This document shows positions 50,598 through 60,360 of a DNA stretch of 64,000 nt, piece after piece. Each line of letters starts with the position of its first letter. The first letter of the stretch is position 1. A model generated the notes under the pieces. That model made no database searches. It was not told the origin of the DNA and was given only the letters and a program-made list of their open reading frames with translations. Location of the stretch: positions 457,853 to 521,852 of the forward strand of contig NZ_JAJNMU010000002.1 in NCBI RefSeq assembly GCF_022458865.1, read 5' to 3'. This stretch comes from Paenibacillus periandrae. GTDB lineage: Bacteria > Bacillota > Bacilli > Paenibacillales > NBRC-103111. Position numbers and translations under genes: made by a program.

Positions 50598-52268
50598 TTA
50601 CTTCTTAGCTTTCTTTGCATCATAGGCAGCCTGATAAATTTCCAGGTACCGCTTCAACTTCATGTTATCCAGATTTTTCAGATAACCATCCCAGTCTTTA
50701 TCCAATTTAGCATCTCCGATAATGAATCGCGCGATCATTTCTTTGACATGATCATTGATGGTCTTATCCAAATCGGCCAGCTCAGTTGCCTGCTCATTGG
50801 TAAAGAATAGCTGTGGAAGAACGGTATCATCTTTTTGCTTATAAGGCTCATACTTGGTTTTCGTTTCATTGTAAAGAATAGATTCCTGCGGGAGTTTCGG
50901 ATCAGGGACCAGACCCAAACGGAAATCGTTCGTACGCAAAGATGGACCGGTTTGCGACCATTTTACATTTTGTACCGTCGGCAGCTTCGCATCCGTATAC
51001 TTCCAAATAGCCGGTTTCCCGTTGATTCCAACCTCTCCCGGATCAGCTAATTTCCATTCAATATTCGGGCGACCTTCCGTATTACGCAGTGTCATTTCCT
51101 GATCGTACATCAAGTCCGCCCAGCGAAAAGCAGCCTCGGGATTTTTACTTGCTTTGGTTATAACTAGTCTACCTTGGTTCACACTATTGTTTAAAGGAGC
51201 TACCTGAACGCCTTTTGGCCCTTTTAACGCTGGAACGGCAACATAATCCAACCATCTTCCCACATTTCCTTTGCTTGTATCGGTAAATATACCATCATGC
51301 TGGGCTACAGCCGCCCCTAATATTACGGTTCCCGGATTCTCGCCCATTTGCTTTGCTTGATCTCGGTCCTGAGTGAACGATTGAGGAGCAATCAGTCCCT
51401 CTGCATAAAGCTTGTGCAGGTATTCCAAGCCATCTTTAAATTCCGGTTTGTCAAAGGCTACCGTAACTTTTCCATTATTGATAAACAACCGTTTTTCACT
51501 ACCGTTAATGATACTTGGGTTAAGGATGAAAGCATTCATAATAAAAGAATCAATATTAACATTCGGACCTACAGCCGCACCTGCCAGCGGAATTTCATCT
51601 GCTTTTCCGTTCCCGTTCGGGTCCTGGGTTTTGAACGCCTTAAGCACATTGTAGAATTCGTCTGTCGTAGTCGGTACTTGCAGCCCTAATTTGTCCAGCC
51701 ACGGCTTGTAAATCCACGTTTTTTGTGACATGGAGCAGTGGAAACATTCATTCACCTGAGGAAGTCCAAAGATTTTACCGCCCGGCGCCGTAATAGCTTC
51801 TTTCACATAAGGAAGCTTCTCGAACATTTTCTTCGTTTCTGTTCCGTATTGATCAATATATTTGGTCAAATCAAGAAATTCCCCTGTATTCCCATATATC
51901 AACTGCTGTGTGGGACTAATATCAAATCCCATGATCACATCAGGCAAATCTCCGCTGCCCAGCACCAAATTCAGCTTTTCTATCGCTGACTTCTCAGGTG
52001 CTACATCCCATTCGATGTGAATGTTCGTCTTCTCTTCGAGAAACTTCGTATATTCATTGGTTGCAAAATTCTCAACGAACGAACTTCCTTTAACCAGCAC
52101 CTTAAGTGTTGTTTTTTCTTTCATAATCGGGAATTGTCCTGCCGGATTTATTTTCGCTGCAGTTGCCGCATTGTCTTGTTGGGGCCCTGCAGACTTATCT
52201 GTGCATCCGCTCAACACAGCAACTGCTGCGATCGTCAAGCTCAAACTGCCTATCCATAACTTTTTCAT
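50598..52268 (-). CDS. Sugar ABC importer solute-binding lipoprotein (LplA/YtcQ type)
   Basis: A 556-residue binding protein of the large LplA-like group. Signal peptide with lipobox LSGC near residue 22; TTLKVLVKGSSFVENFATNEYTKFLEEKTNIHIEWD opens the mature domain, followed by the family block NGKADEIPLAG near residue 220 (EF-hand-like calcium loop: DPNGNGKADE). It binds oligosaccharides released from plant polymers in related systems. It is the last gene of a three-gene importer unit with the permeases at 52338 and 53259. GGGAGGT precedes the ATG. Confidence 0.9.
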   Translation of the reverse strand: MKKLWIGSLSLTIAAVAVLSGCTDKSAGPQQDNAATAAKINPAGQFPIMKEKTTLKVLVKGSSFVENFATNEYTKFLEEKTNIHIEWDVAPEKSAIEKLNLVLGSGDLPDVIMGFDISPTQQLIYGNTGEFLDLTKYIDQYGTETKKMFEKLPYVKEAITAPGGKIFGLPQVNECFHCSMSQKTWIYKPWLDKLGLQVPTTTDEFYNVLKAFKTQDPNGNGKADEIPLAGAAVGPNVNIDSFIMNAFILNPSIINGSEKRLFINNGKVTVAFDKPEFKDGLEYLHKLYAEGLIAPQSFTQDRDQAKQMGENPGTVILGAAVAQHDGIFTDTSKGNVGRWLDYVAVPALKGPKGVQVAPLNNSVNQGRLVITKASKNPEAAFRWADLMYDQEMTLRNTEGRPNIEWKLADPGEVGINGKPAIWKYTDAKLPTVQNVKWSQTGPSLRTNDFRLGLVPDPKLPQESILYNETKTKYEPYKQKDDTVLPQLFFTNEQATELADLDKTINDHVKEMIARFIIGDAKLDKDWDGYLKNLDNMKLKRYLEIYQAAYDAKKAKK

Positions 52269-52337
52269 TGTAGTACCTCCCTTTTTTTATGAACCCAAAC
52301 CCCTTTATCCCATTCCATTTCCATTTAGGCCATCAAC

Positions 52338-53234
52338 CTATCCCTTTAGCGAACCAATCATGACCCCTTTTACAAAATGCTTTTGCACAAAAGGGTACGC
52401 TACCATCAGAGGCAGTGAGGAAACAACGATCAGCGAATATTTGAGCAGCGTTCGCAAGCCTTCACGGTTTGCTTCATCTGCCAAATTGGACATCATACTC
52501 GCATCGACTTCATTTTGTACGAGGATCTCCCTCAGTACAAGCTGGAGTGGAAATAATGCAGGATTTTTCAAATAGATCAACGCATTAAAATACTGATTCC
52601 AATAACCGACAGCAGAGTATAAGGTAATGACCGCAATAATCGGTCCGGATAACGGAACAACGATTTTCCACACAAATTTAAAATCATTGCAGCCATCCAG
52701 CTGCGCGGCCTCCAATATTTCATCGGGAATCGTCGTCCTGAAGTAGGTACGGGCAATAATTACATTAAATACGCCCATAGCCGTAGGTAAAATCATCGCC
52801 CACATCGTATTCAGCATATTCAGATCCTTAACGAGCAGGTAGTTTGGAATCAAGCCGCCGCTAAACATCGTCGTGAATACCAGAAGCAGCATAATCACAT
52901 TTTTCCCATACAAATCCCGTCTGGCTAACGGATACGCTGCCATAATCGTCAAGGATACATTAATAACGGTTCCTACTACCGTGTAAATGACGGAATTGCT
53001 AAATGAACTCCAGATCAGCCTGTGCTTGAATACCGCTGCGTAGCCATCCAAAGTCGGTTCAACTGGCCATAACCATACCTTACCGGCAATAACAGCGCCT
53101 GGACTGCTAAAGGATGCGCTTACAATGAATACTAACGGGTATAAAACCGTAATTAAAAAGATTGATAGAATGACATAATTACCGATGTTAAACCATCGAT
53201 CCGTATTCGTTTCCCTGATATTCGTAGTTTCCAC
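52338..53234 (-). CDS. Carbohydrate ABC importer permease (LplC/YtcP type)
   Basis: A 298-residue permease with six helices. ILSIFLITVLYPLVFIVSASFSSPGAVIAGKVWLWP and the EAA loop ILEAAQLDGCNDFKFVWKIVVPLSGP near residue 188 are typical of LplC/YtcP; the C-terminus ends in HFVKGVMIGSLKG. The start is a GTG at 53234, seven bases after GAGGAGG. It forms an operon with the LplB-type permease 24 bases upstream and the binding protein 69 bases downstream. Confidence 0.92.
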   Translation of the reverse strand: METTNIRETNTDRWFNIGNYVILSIFLITVLYPLVFIVSASFSSPGAVIAGKVWLWPVEPTLDGYAAVFKHRLIWSSFSNSVIYTVVGTVINVSLTIMAAYPLARRDLYGKNVIMLLLVFTTMFSGGLIPNYLLVKDLNMLNTMWAMILPTAMGVFNVIIARTYFRTTIPDEILEAAQLDGCNDFKFVWKIVVPLSGPIIAVITLYSAVGYWNQYFNALIYLKNPALFPLQLVLREILVQNEVDASMMSNLADEANREGLRTLLKYSLIVVSSLPLMVAYPFVQKHFVKGVMIGSLKG

Positions 53235-53258
53235 AGTTGTTACCTCCTCTCGCTGCCC

Positions 53259-54218
53259 TTACCATAGGCTTTCCTGCTTGGCTTTCTTGGCAATTTGGTT
53301 GACCGTGATGAGCAGAACGAGACCGATGACAGACTTGAACAGGTTGATCGCCGTGGAGTACGAATAATTCATTGCTTGCGAGGCAAGCCCCACCTTATAC
53401 ACGTAAGTATCGATAACCTCGGAGGTCCGTGCATTCAGTGCATTTTGCATCAACAGCACCTTTTCAAAGCCCAAATCCAGAATATGCCCTGTGTTCAAAA
53501 TGAGCAAAATGATCATCACCGGGAGAATGCTGGGCAGATCAATATGCAGCATCCGTTTGAATTTATTAGCCCCATCCATGACCGCCGCTTCATGCAGCGA
53601 AGGATCTACACCTGACAAGGCCGCCAAATAAATGATGCAGGAGAAACCAACATTTTGCCATAGACCCGACCATACATAGATCGAGCTGAAGTATTCGGGC
53701 TTGGCAATAAAATGGATCGATTCAAAGCCAAGCGTTCGCAGAATCACATTCACGAGCCCATTCCGGGGATCGAGCAGCTCCAGAATAATTCCTACCATAA
53801 CCACGATTGAAATAAAATGAGGTGCATAGGTGATCATCTGAACCGATTTTTTGAAAAACTGATTCTTCACATAATTAAGCGACAAGGCCAGAATGATCGG
53901 AAAAGGGATTCCCGCAATCAGGCTGTACAAGCTAATAATTAATGTGTTGGTCATGAGCTTGCCAAATTCATACGAATTGAAGAACCGGATGAAGTGCTTG
54001 AAGCCCACCCATTCACTACCATTAATTCCTTTGAAAGCTGTGTAATCTTTAAATGCAATCGTCGCTCCGTACATCGGATAATACTTGAATACCAAAATGT
54101 AAATCAACGGAAGCGCCAGCAGCACATACAATTGCCAGCATTTCTGTATGCGCCTCCGAGCGGACAGTGGCTCTATCTTCGCTTGTGCTCTCGTCTTGGT
54201 AGCGGCTGCCACTTTCAT
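53259..54218 (-). CDS. Carbohydrate ABC importer permease (LplB/YtcP-partner type)
   Basis: A 319-residue permease. After a basic N-terminus come LPLIYILVFKYYPMYGATIAFKDY, the signature of the LplB group, and the EAA loop LHEAAVMDGANKFKRMLHIDLPSILPV near residue 215. ATG 54218 is chosen (GGGGG ten bases upstream). It is the first gene of the importer unit; two cre-like boxes and a large dyad lie upstream. The membrane-bound AraC regulator gene precedes it on the same strand. Confidence 0.92.
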   Translation of the reverse strand: MKVAAATKTRAQAKIEPLSARRRIQKCWQLYVLLALPLIYILVFKYYPMYGATIAFKDYTAFKGINGSEWVGFKHFIRFFNSYEFGKLMTNTLIISLYSLIAGIPFPIILALSLNYVKNQFFKKSVQMITYAPHFISIVVMVGIILELLDPRNGLVNVILRTLGFESIHFIAKPEYFSSIYVWSGLWQNVGFSCIIYLAALSGVDPSLHEAAVMDGANKFKRMLHIDLPSILPVMIILLILNTGHILDLGFEKVLLMQNALNARTSEVIDTYVYKVGLASQAMNYSYSTAINLFKSVIGLVLLITVNQIAKKAKQESLW

Positions 54219-54281
54219 GATCGTTGTTCCCCCTTTCATTATTCGTAATTTCAACATAAGGCTTAGGAGAACAAATGTATA

Positions 54282-54369
54282 TTAGAAAACGCTTTCTTTT
54301 TGTGCGATAGTTAAGAATAGCAATGTGCATTGCTATTCTTGGTGTGCAATATTTTAGAAAACGCTTGTA
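54282..54369 (-). promoter_or_regulatory. Two cre-like boxes flanking a 13-bp perfect dyad
   Basis: TTAGAAAACGCTT occurs at 54282-54294 and again at 54354-54366. The first copy extends to AGAAAACGCTTTCT (54284-54297), a near-perfect CcpA cre palindrome. Between them AAGAATAGCAATG (54313-54325) and CATTGCTATTCTT (54328-54340) form a perfect dyad with a two-base centre. No T-run follows the dyad, so an operator is more likely than a terminator. TAATAT overlaps the cre edge as a possible -10 box for the importer. Confidence 0.6.
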
Positions 54370-54382
54370 TAACCCCGTATTT

Positions 54383-56701
54383 TTAGCCGGTTTGCGATTT
54401 CTTATAAGCGGTAGCGCTGACACCGTGAAGTCGTTTGAAGGCCCTGCAAAATGTATTGGACGAGCTGTAACCTACACTCGCAGCAATATCGTTAATGGTC
54501 AATCTGGATTCAAGCAGCAACGCCTTGGCATGATCCATTCGCACGCTCTCCAGATAATCGGAAAAATTGATACCGGTTTGCTCTTTAAAAAACTGTGATA
54601 AATATACCTTGGAAATCGGTATTCGATCCGCAACTACATCCAGACACAGATCATCCTGCATATAGTCCTGGTTCAGGATCGTGATAATATGCTCGACCAG
54701 CTGTATATTTTGGCTTTTCTTATGCGCATTCACGCTATCGCAGATCCACTCATAGGTGGATATAACTGAGGCATAATTGTTCTTCATATGCTCGTAAGAA
54801 GGCGTCTCGCTGCTTAAGGGCTTCATCTGATGAAAAACCTGTTCCTGTGCCAGCTCCATTTGCGGCAGAAGCTTCACGATACTTCCCCAGACTTCATATA
54901 AAAACAGCTGCATGACCGAAAAGGAAAGACGCCGGATTTCAAAATTTTCTCTATACAAATCCTCCAGTATACGCTTGACCTCCACCCTGTCACCGGCCTT
55001 GGCCAAATTCATTAACCGACCTTCCAAATCGGGTGGAAAATAATAATTGTTGCGATCATCCGGCAGCTCGTCGAACCATAAAATCCCTTCGCGATTTTGC
55101 CATAGTTGAAAGCTGAGTGCTTGCCTTGCCTGCTCGTACGATCTGGATACGCCTGTAAGACTGTCATGAATCGCCCCAATCCCATAGATGGGGACGTATT
55201 TCAACAGATCGCCAACGGCTTCATCCGCTTCCAGAAGCTTGCTCTCAATATGCTCCTTAACCTGCAGCGATTGGGATTGATTACAGCAAAACAGCACAGC
55301 AAGCTGATCCTCAGCCACATCATAGACAAAGCCGTTATGCTCCATCGTCTTGCGCAGCATTTCTTTAGTCAAAACACGCTTCATATCCAGCTCTTCCAGA
55401 AGATCACCGCTGTAGCCGTTGTCCAACCCCCGCAAATGCAGGATGGCAACTACATAGCTCATCCCCGTTACATCCATCCCCACATGCTTCAGAAGCGCAT
55501 TCGCATCATGTACCGACAGAAACTCCCCGTTCAGCAATCTCTGAAAATACGCCGCGCGAAGCAGTGGGGCCTGCTGCTCAATTTCCGATTTCAGCCTGTG
55601 ATTATTGTTGATCAACCCTGATACCGTTTCTCCGATCAAGCCATAGGCATCCCTATGCTGGGGACTAACGTCCGCCTTTTCCATAATCATATTGACAATA
55701 TTACGCAACGGCATACTGTTCCGATACGCCAGCAAATAAGCGATAATCACCCCGATAACTAGAAACAGAAACGTCAGGGAGAATGTAATTTTCTGAATAT
55801 AACGAACCTTCTCCAGCACCATATGCGTGGGCTGCCCCACCAGATACGTCCATCCATTAGAGGCTGATTTCACGTAAGTGATCATCATCGGCTTCTTGTC
55901 GATCGTTTGCTCTACGACGCCCTGAGAGCCTGACAGTTTGGCGATATCCACTGGGAGCGGAACGGCATCCGCAGACAATGAGCTGATTAATTGCCCCTGA
56001 TCATCGACTATATAAGCCCAACCGTCGCCCGAGATATCCAGACCGTGGAACAGCTTTTGCAGCTCCCTGTTATCGATCATCACAGCGATTGCACCCTGCG
56101 GGTTTCCCGGATAGCCCAGCGATTGGATGTACGTCAGCATCGTATAGGAGGTATTGTTCACCATAACCTCCTGGGAAGGAATATATTTACGCGTAAAATA
56201 TTGATCGAACATCAGCTTGTTCCAGCTTGTGTAATCAAGTCGGCTGTACTTTGCTATATTCTCATAAAACTCCTTGATCGAATAACTCGAACCCGGGGTC
56301 AGCACAAGACCGCTGTTTTTAAACAGAACGTAGTAATTAAAAATAAAATTGTTGGACAGCTTATAGTTATACAGGCTTTTGTTGGTATCCAAAACACGAT
56401 AAGTATTGGTTCCCTCGAACGGATCGATCACCGGCTGAAATTGGATGATGCGTGTATCTACCGACAACTGTTGGGCGATGGATGAAATTTCCTCCAGTCT
56501 TCGCTCCAATATATCCTTGCTCTGCTCAAGCACATTCATATGATTGGCAGTAACTTCCTTTTCCATCGTTTGAATCGTCTTTTGATAAATGATCCAGCCG
56601 ACGATCATAGGCAAGATTAAAAAGAGAATATACGGAATAAGCAAGCGTATGAATACCCGATGTCTGCCCTTCCCATCACTTAGCCATTGTCCTTTAAGCA
56701 T
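54383..56701 (-). CDS. Membrane-bound AraC-type regulator (YtdP/YesS-like)
   Basis: A 772-residue one-component sensor-regulator. A membrane helix lies near residues 20-40 (LLIPYILFLILPMIVGWIIYQ), an extracellular dCache-like domain to about 290, a second helix around 297-318, a HAMP-like linker and central degenerate region, and a C-terminal AraC DNA-binding domain (DLCLDVVADRIPISKVYLSQFFKEQTG, INDIAASVGYSSSNTFCRAFKRLHG). It senses an outside sugar and binds DNA directly, with no histidine kinase. ATG 56701 is favoured (GAAGGAGG 11 bases upstream). It lies upstream of the LplBC-type importer and probably controls it. Confidence 0.88.
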   Translation of the reverse strand: MLKGQWLSDGKGRHRVFIRLLIPYILFLILPMIVGWIIYQKTIQTMEKEVTANHMNVLEQSKDILERRLEEISSIAQQLSVDTRIIQFQPVIDPFEGTNTYRVLDTNKSLYNYKLSNNFIFNYYVLFKNSGLVLTPGSSYSIKEFYENIAKYSRLDYTSWNKLMFDQYFTRKYIPSQEVMVNNTSYTMLTYIQSLGYPGNPQGAIAVMIDNRELQKLFHGLDISGDGWAYIVDDQGQLISSLSADAVPLPVDIAKLSGSQGVVEQTIDKKPMMITYVKSASNGWTYLVGQPTHMVLEKVRYIQKITFSLTFLFLVIGVIIAYLLAYRNSMPLRNIVNMIMEKADVSPQHRDAYGLIGETVSGLINNNHRLKSEIEQQAPLLRAAYFQRLLNGEFLSVHDANALLKHVGMDVTGMSYVVAILHLRGLDNGYSGDLLEELDMKRVLTKEMLRKTMEHNGFVYDVAEDQLAVLFCCNQSQSLQVKEHIESKLLEADEAVGDLLKYVPIYGIGAIHDSLTGVSRSYEQARQALSFQLWQNREGILWFDELPDDRNNYYFPPDLEGRLMNLAKAGDRVEVKRILEDLYRENFEIRRLSFSVMQLFLYEVWGSIVKLLPQMELAQEQVFHQMKPLSSETPSYEHMKNNYASVISTYEWICDSVNAHKKSQNIQLVEHIITILNQDYMQDDLCLDVVADRIPISKVYLSQFFKEQTGINFSDYLESVRMDHAKALLLESRLTINDIAASVGYSSSNTFCRAFKRLHGVSATAYKKSQTG

Positions 56702-56735
56702 GGTAGACCGATCCTCCTTCTCCCAAACAGACCTT

Positions 56736-56775
56736 TGCAACCGATTACATACACTATTAAGTTAACCACATTATA
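56736..56775 (-). promoter_or_regulatory. Possible promoter and cre-like site of the membrane AraC gene
   Basis: TATAAT on the minus strand (56770-56775) without a strong -35 box, followed at 56736-56749 by TGTAATCGGTTGCA, matching the cre consensus TGWAANCGNTNWCA at 13 of 14 positions. A site downstream of the start would act as a roadblock. Confidence 0.45.
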
Positions 56776-56810
56776 GGTTGCTTGTGAACAGCCAACTTGT
56801 GTCGGCTAAA

Positions 56811-56841
56811 CAACAAATAATCCCCATGAATCCATGGAGAT
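56811..56841 (-). terminator. Terminator after the yesN-type gene
   Basis: On the minus strand ATCTCCATG / CATGGGGAT (56833-56841 and 56820-56828), with one T-G pair and a four-base loop, followed by TATTTGTTGTTT. Confidence 0.7.
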
Positions 56842-56887
56842 AGTTGACTTACCCGTATGCAATTGTGGTCGATGTCTGCATTCGATA

Positions 56888-58498
56888 CTAATTCGCATAC
56901 TGCTGCTTGAATTCGGAGGGTGTCATCCCGGTATGCTTTTTGAATAGCTCACTGAAATAGGGACGATCCTCATATCCGAGCGCCTGGGCAATTTCCTGTA
57001 CCTGCCTGCCTTCCAGCAGCAAAGCCTTGGCCCTTTCCATACGCTCTGTCGTAACAAATTGCCCAACCGTCATCCCTCTGACCTTCTTGAATAGGTTGGC
57101 AAAGTAGCTGCCGCTTAAGTAAACCAGCTTGGCATAATCATTCACTGTCAGATTCACATCCAGATGCTGTCTGATATGCGCGATTACTTGCTCGACGACC
57201 TGATTGGCTTCTTCTTTCTGCCTTTGCTGGATGACCTCGCAGCCGATTCTGCACAGCTCGTTGATGCCTCCCTTAAGCTCTGTCAGCTTGTAGGAATGCA
57301 AATTCTTAATATGCAGCAGATGCGCCTCCAGCGGCTTCATTTCTTCAGCTGTCAGCTTTTCGGCAAATACCCGATTCATCATAAAGGCAAGCTCATCGTA
57401 CATGACCTTTACAGCCTCTGGAGCATAAGGCACAGGCACAGATACCGTTTCATCGAACATTTCACCGACAAGCTCCTGTGCCTTATGCAGATTGCCCGAA
57501 CGCAGACAGTAGAATAGCTCCTTTTCCTTTTCCGTTGAAAAGCGCGGTGCCGTTTGATGATCCACATGCTGGTAGCCATATACACTGTTGCCACCGGTAT
57601 AAAAATTATAGGATAGTGCGGTCATTGCCTGCGTATACGAATAAGAAATTTCATGAATATGCTGTACGTTTTCCCCCAATCCGAGAGATACCGTATATCT
57701 GGAATAGCTTTCAATATTTTCACGGCACTGCTCGGCCAGCCTCTCGGCACTCCCGGAATCAGGCGAATTGAATACAGCAACGAACCGGTGCGAATGATCC
57801 CGAAACACAAATCCTTTCGTAACATTGCCAATCGTCTCCTCCAGAATATTGTGCAGGGTGAAACGGATCAGCTCGACCTCCTGCACAGGAAGCTTATGGG
57901 TCAGCTCGGCAAACTGGTCAATTTCCGTAAGCATGACGACAAATTGCTCACGTTCAAGAGCAATATTGAGAAAATCCCAACGCTTGGCGGCTTGCTCCGG
58001 CGTTGTGGGAAACTGCAGCAGCAGCTGAAAATATTCCTGCCGCAAATACGGCAAGCTCTCCCGCAGCTTGCGCTCCATCTCATGAAACCGCTGCTGGCTG
58101 CCAAGTTCCTCTTCGATCGACGCTTTGGCTTTAAGAACGGCATCAATAATTTTTTGCGGTGTAAAGGGCTTCAATATATAATCAAAAGCGCCAAGCTGAA
58201 TCGCCTGCTGCGCATAGTCAAAATCAGTATATCCACTTAGGAAAACGATTTTGGTACGGGGAAATTCGCTTAATACCCAACGTGTCATATCCAGCCCATT
58301 CATTCGCGGCATACGGATATCCGTCAGCACGATATGAGGCTTGGTTTCACGTATGAGCTCAATACCCTTCTCGCCATTGCTGGCCGAGCCCACCACACGA
58401 ATCCCATGCAGACTCCAGGGAATTTGATTAGCAATGCCATCAACAACTGTCTTGATGTCATCTATTACACACATTCTAAGCTCATTGTTCACGATCAT
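56888..58498 (-). CDS. Two-component response regulator, YesN type (receiver + AraC domain)
   Basis: A 536-residue regulator. The receiver domain is at residues 5-125, with the phospho-acceptor aspartate in VLTDIRMPRMNG near residue 55 and the lysine in ILKPF near 107. A helical linker of about 300 residues precedes the AraC domain (VNDYAKLVYLSGSYFANLFKKVRGMTVGQFVTTERMERAKALLLEG; EIAQALGYEDRPYFSELFKKHTG). Its ATG is two bases after the stop of the partner kinase; a GTG two codons earlier overlaps that stop. It should activate the importer genes at 60361-63710. Confidence 0.92.
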   Translation of the reverse strand: MIVNNELRMCVIDDIKTVVDGIANQIPWSLHGIRVVGSASNGEKGIELIRETKPHIVLTDIRMPRMNGLDMTRWVLSEFPRTKIVFLSGYTDFDYAQQAIQLGAFDYILKPFTPQKIIDAVLKAKASIEEELGSQQRFHEMERKLRESLPYLRQEYFQLLLQFPTTPEQAAKRWDFLNIALEREQFVVMLTEIDQFAELTHKLPVQEVELIRFTLHNILEETIGNVTKGFVFRDHSHRFVAVFNSPDSGSAERLAEQCRENIESYSRYTVSLGLGENVQHIHEISYSYTQAMTALSYNFYTGGNSVYGYQHVDHQTAPRFSTEKEKELFYCLRSGNLHKAQELVGEMFDETVSVPVPYAPEAVKVMYDELAFMMNRVFAEKLTAEEMKPLEAHLLHIKNLHSYKLTELKGGINELCRIGCEVIQQRQKEEANQVVEQVIAHIRQHLDVNLTVNDYAKLVYLSGSYFANLFKKVRGMTVGQFVTTERMERAKALLLEGRQVQEIAQALGYEDRPYFSELFKKHTGMTPSEFKQQYAN

Positions 58499-58500
58499 CG

Positions 58501-60255
58501 TCACTCGCTTTCCAATGGGATCGTTAAGGTAATTACGGTTGAACGGTACGGAATGCTCGATAATTCAATATCGGCTCTGCTATCGTATTGCAGCCTTAGA
58601 CGTCCAAATACATTGCGCAGCGCATAGCCCTTTTTCACCATCTGCTCCTGCCGCATATCCTCGTCAACTTGCCGGGCATCCATGCCGGAGCCATTGTCCT
58701 CCACACGCAGCTCGAGCCAATTTGAATCCAGACGGCGGATTGTAATCGTAATTTGTCCATCAACGTCCATTTCCTGAAAGCCATGCAGGATCGAATTCTC
58801 CACCAGCGGCTGCAAAACAATTTTCAATATCGGTATATCGAGCAGCGAATCATCCTCGAGCATGATCTTATAATCAAACAAGCCTTCATAGCACTTTTGC
58901 TGCAGACTCAAATATTGCCGTACATGGTCGATCTCCTTTGCTAAGGTCGTCATCTCGTTGCCCCCATTAAGACCAAGCTGGAACAGCAAGGAGAGGGAAA
59001 CAATCATATCGGTAACATCCTTATTCTGCGCTGTTTCCGATTTCCAGACGATCGTATTGAGCGTATTGTACAAGAAATGTGGATCAATCTGCGCCTGCAG
59101 TGCTTTAATCTCCATTTTTCTTTTCTCGTTCTCGGCATCCTTGACATCATCAATCAGCTTCGATATTTGCTCCAGCATGCGATTGAATTTCAATCCAACC
59201 TGTGTAACCTCATCCTCGTACTTGCTCTCAAAGCGAACATCAAGCTGGTTATGCTCGACCTTCTTCATAAGACCTTGAAGCTTATGCAGCGGCTTCAGCA
59301 AGAAGCCTGACATCAGATTGGAAAGCAGCAGGGCCAGCACCGCGCAGCAGGCCATAATGAACAACGTGGCTGTTTTGATGCGATTCACTTGATACAGCAA
59401 ATCCGATTGCTTTTGCACACTGACCAGCAGCCAATCCTGCGCAAGCGTCAGACGCGCATAATTGACCAAATAAGGCTCGTTTCGTTTGGAATATTTGAAA
59501 AAGCCCCGTTCCTGCTCCTGCATAGGCTTCATAAATTCCGGATCGTTCTGAAACGATTCCATGGAGGATGCCATCGGTAGTACCGTACTGCCGCTGCGTG
59601 AAACGAGAAAATAATTGTCCGAATGGCCAAGCAAATCATCGGTAATCGCTTTGCGGATAGCATCTTCCTTTAAATTAACGACAATAAAAACGTCCTGTAC
59701 ATTAACTTCGGAGATCGATTTCATCAATAAGGAGATCACTCTTTTATTGCCGAGAAATAATGGATCTTCATGGCCTTCGATCCACAAGGCGCGATCGGTG
59801 CTTTCCAAATACTTCGAAAATAGGGTGCTCTTAAAAGAGACCTGGCTATTGCGAAGGTCATTCGTCGCGAACAAATCACCAATCGGCGTATAGATTAAAA
59901 TGGATTGAATCGATGGCTCACTCAGCTTCATTTGCGCAAGCGGTATCTGTAAGGAAGACAAATGTCTATAGTAAGCCGATGTTCGGTGATCGTACACATC
60001 ATTCATCGCCTGTTTGAATTCATCGCTAAGCATCATGGAGGAGGTCGCTACAATCGCATGACGCAGCTTTTCATCAAGCACACGCACCGATTTATTCAGT
60101 GTGTTCTGGCTGGAGAGGAAGGCTTCCTTTTCCGTCGAGCTGTAAGCAATCCAATATGACATCAGTCCGGTCAAGGCAATAGATATTAAAGTCAGCAGCA
60201 AAAAGGCTATCCATAGCCGACGTCTAAGTGAAAGCCTATAAAACCAGTGTTTCAC
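58501..60255 (-). CDS. Sensor histidine kinase, YesM type
   Basis: A 584-residue membrane kinase. One helix near residues 12-34, an extracellular Cache-like domain to about 270, a second helix near 275-297 (TLFIMACCAVLALLLSNLMSGFLL), HAMP, then the His_kinase domain with the acceptor histidine in ALQAQIDPHFLYNTLN near residue 372 and an HATPase with PLVENSILHGF and VEDNGSGMD. GTG at 60255 is the start, six bases after GGAGGAGGAA; no ATG is suitable. It is paired with the YesN gene and separated from the binding-protein gene by a terminator. Confidence 0.92.
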   Translation of the reverse strand: MKHWFYRLSLRRRLWIAFLLLTLISIALTGLMSYWIAYSSTEKEAFLSSQNTLNKSVRVLDEKLRHAIVATSSMMLSDEFKQAMNDVYDHRTSAYYRHLSSLQIPLAQMKLSEPSIQSILIYTPIGDLFATNDLRNSQVSFKSTLFSKYLESTDRALWIEGHEDPLFLGNKRVISLLMKSISEVNVQDVFIVVNLKEDAIRKAITDDLLGHSDNYFLVSRSGSTVLPMASSMESFQNDPEFMKPMQEQERGFFKYSKRNEPYLVNYARLTLAQDWLLVSVQKQSDLLYQVNRIKTATLFIMACCAVLALLLSNLMSGFLLKPLHKLQGLMKKVEHNQLDVRFESKYEDEVTQVGLKFNRMLEQISKLIDDVKDAENEKRKMEIKALQAQIDPHFLYNTLNTIVWKSETAQNKDVTDMIVSLSLLFQLGLNGGNEMTTLAKEIDHVRQYLSLQQKCYEGLFDYKIMLEDDSLLDIPILKIVLQPLVENSILHGFQEMDVDGQITITIRRLDSNWLELRVEDNGSGMDARQVDEDMRQEQMVKKGYALRNVFGRLRLQYDSRADIELSSIPYRSTVITLTIPLESE

Positions 60256-60285
60256 GTCTGTTCCTCCTCCATACCCTAGCGTATG

Positions 60286-60313
60286 AAAAAACGCGCCGCT
60301 TTCTGCTGCGCGT
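60286..60313 (-). terminator. Internal terminator between binding-protein and yesM-type genes
   Basis: On the minus strand ACGCGC (60308-60313) pairs with GCGCGT (60291-60296), with an inner GC-GC pair, followed by six T. It should reduce transcription from the transporter genes into the kinase/regulator genes. Confidence 0.7.
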
Positions 60314-60360
60314 CCATCATTATGATAATCAACTTCGGAATCACCGGTTTCCATCCAGCC

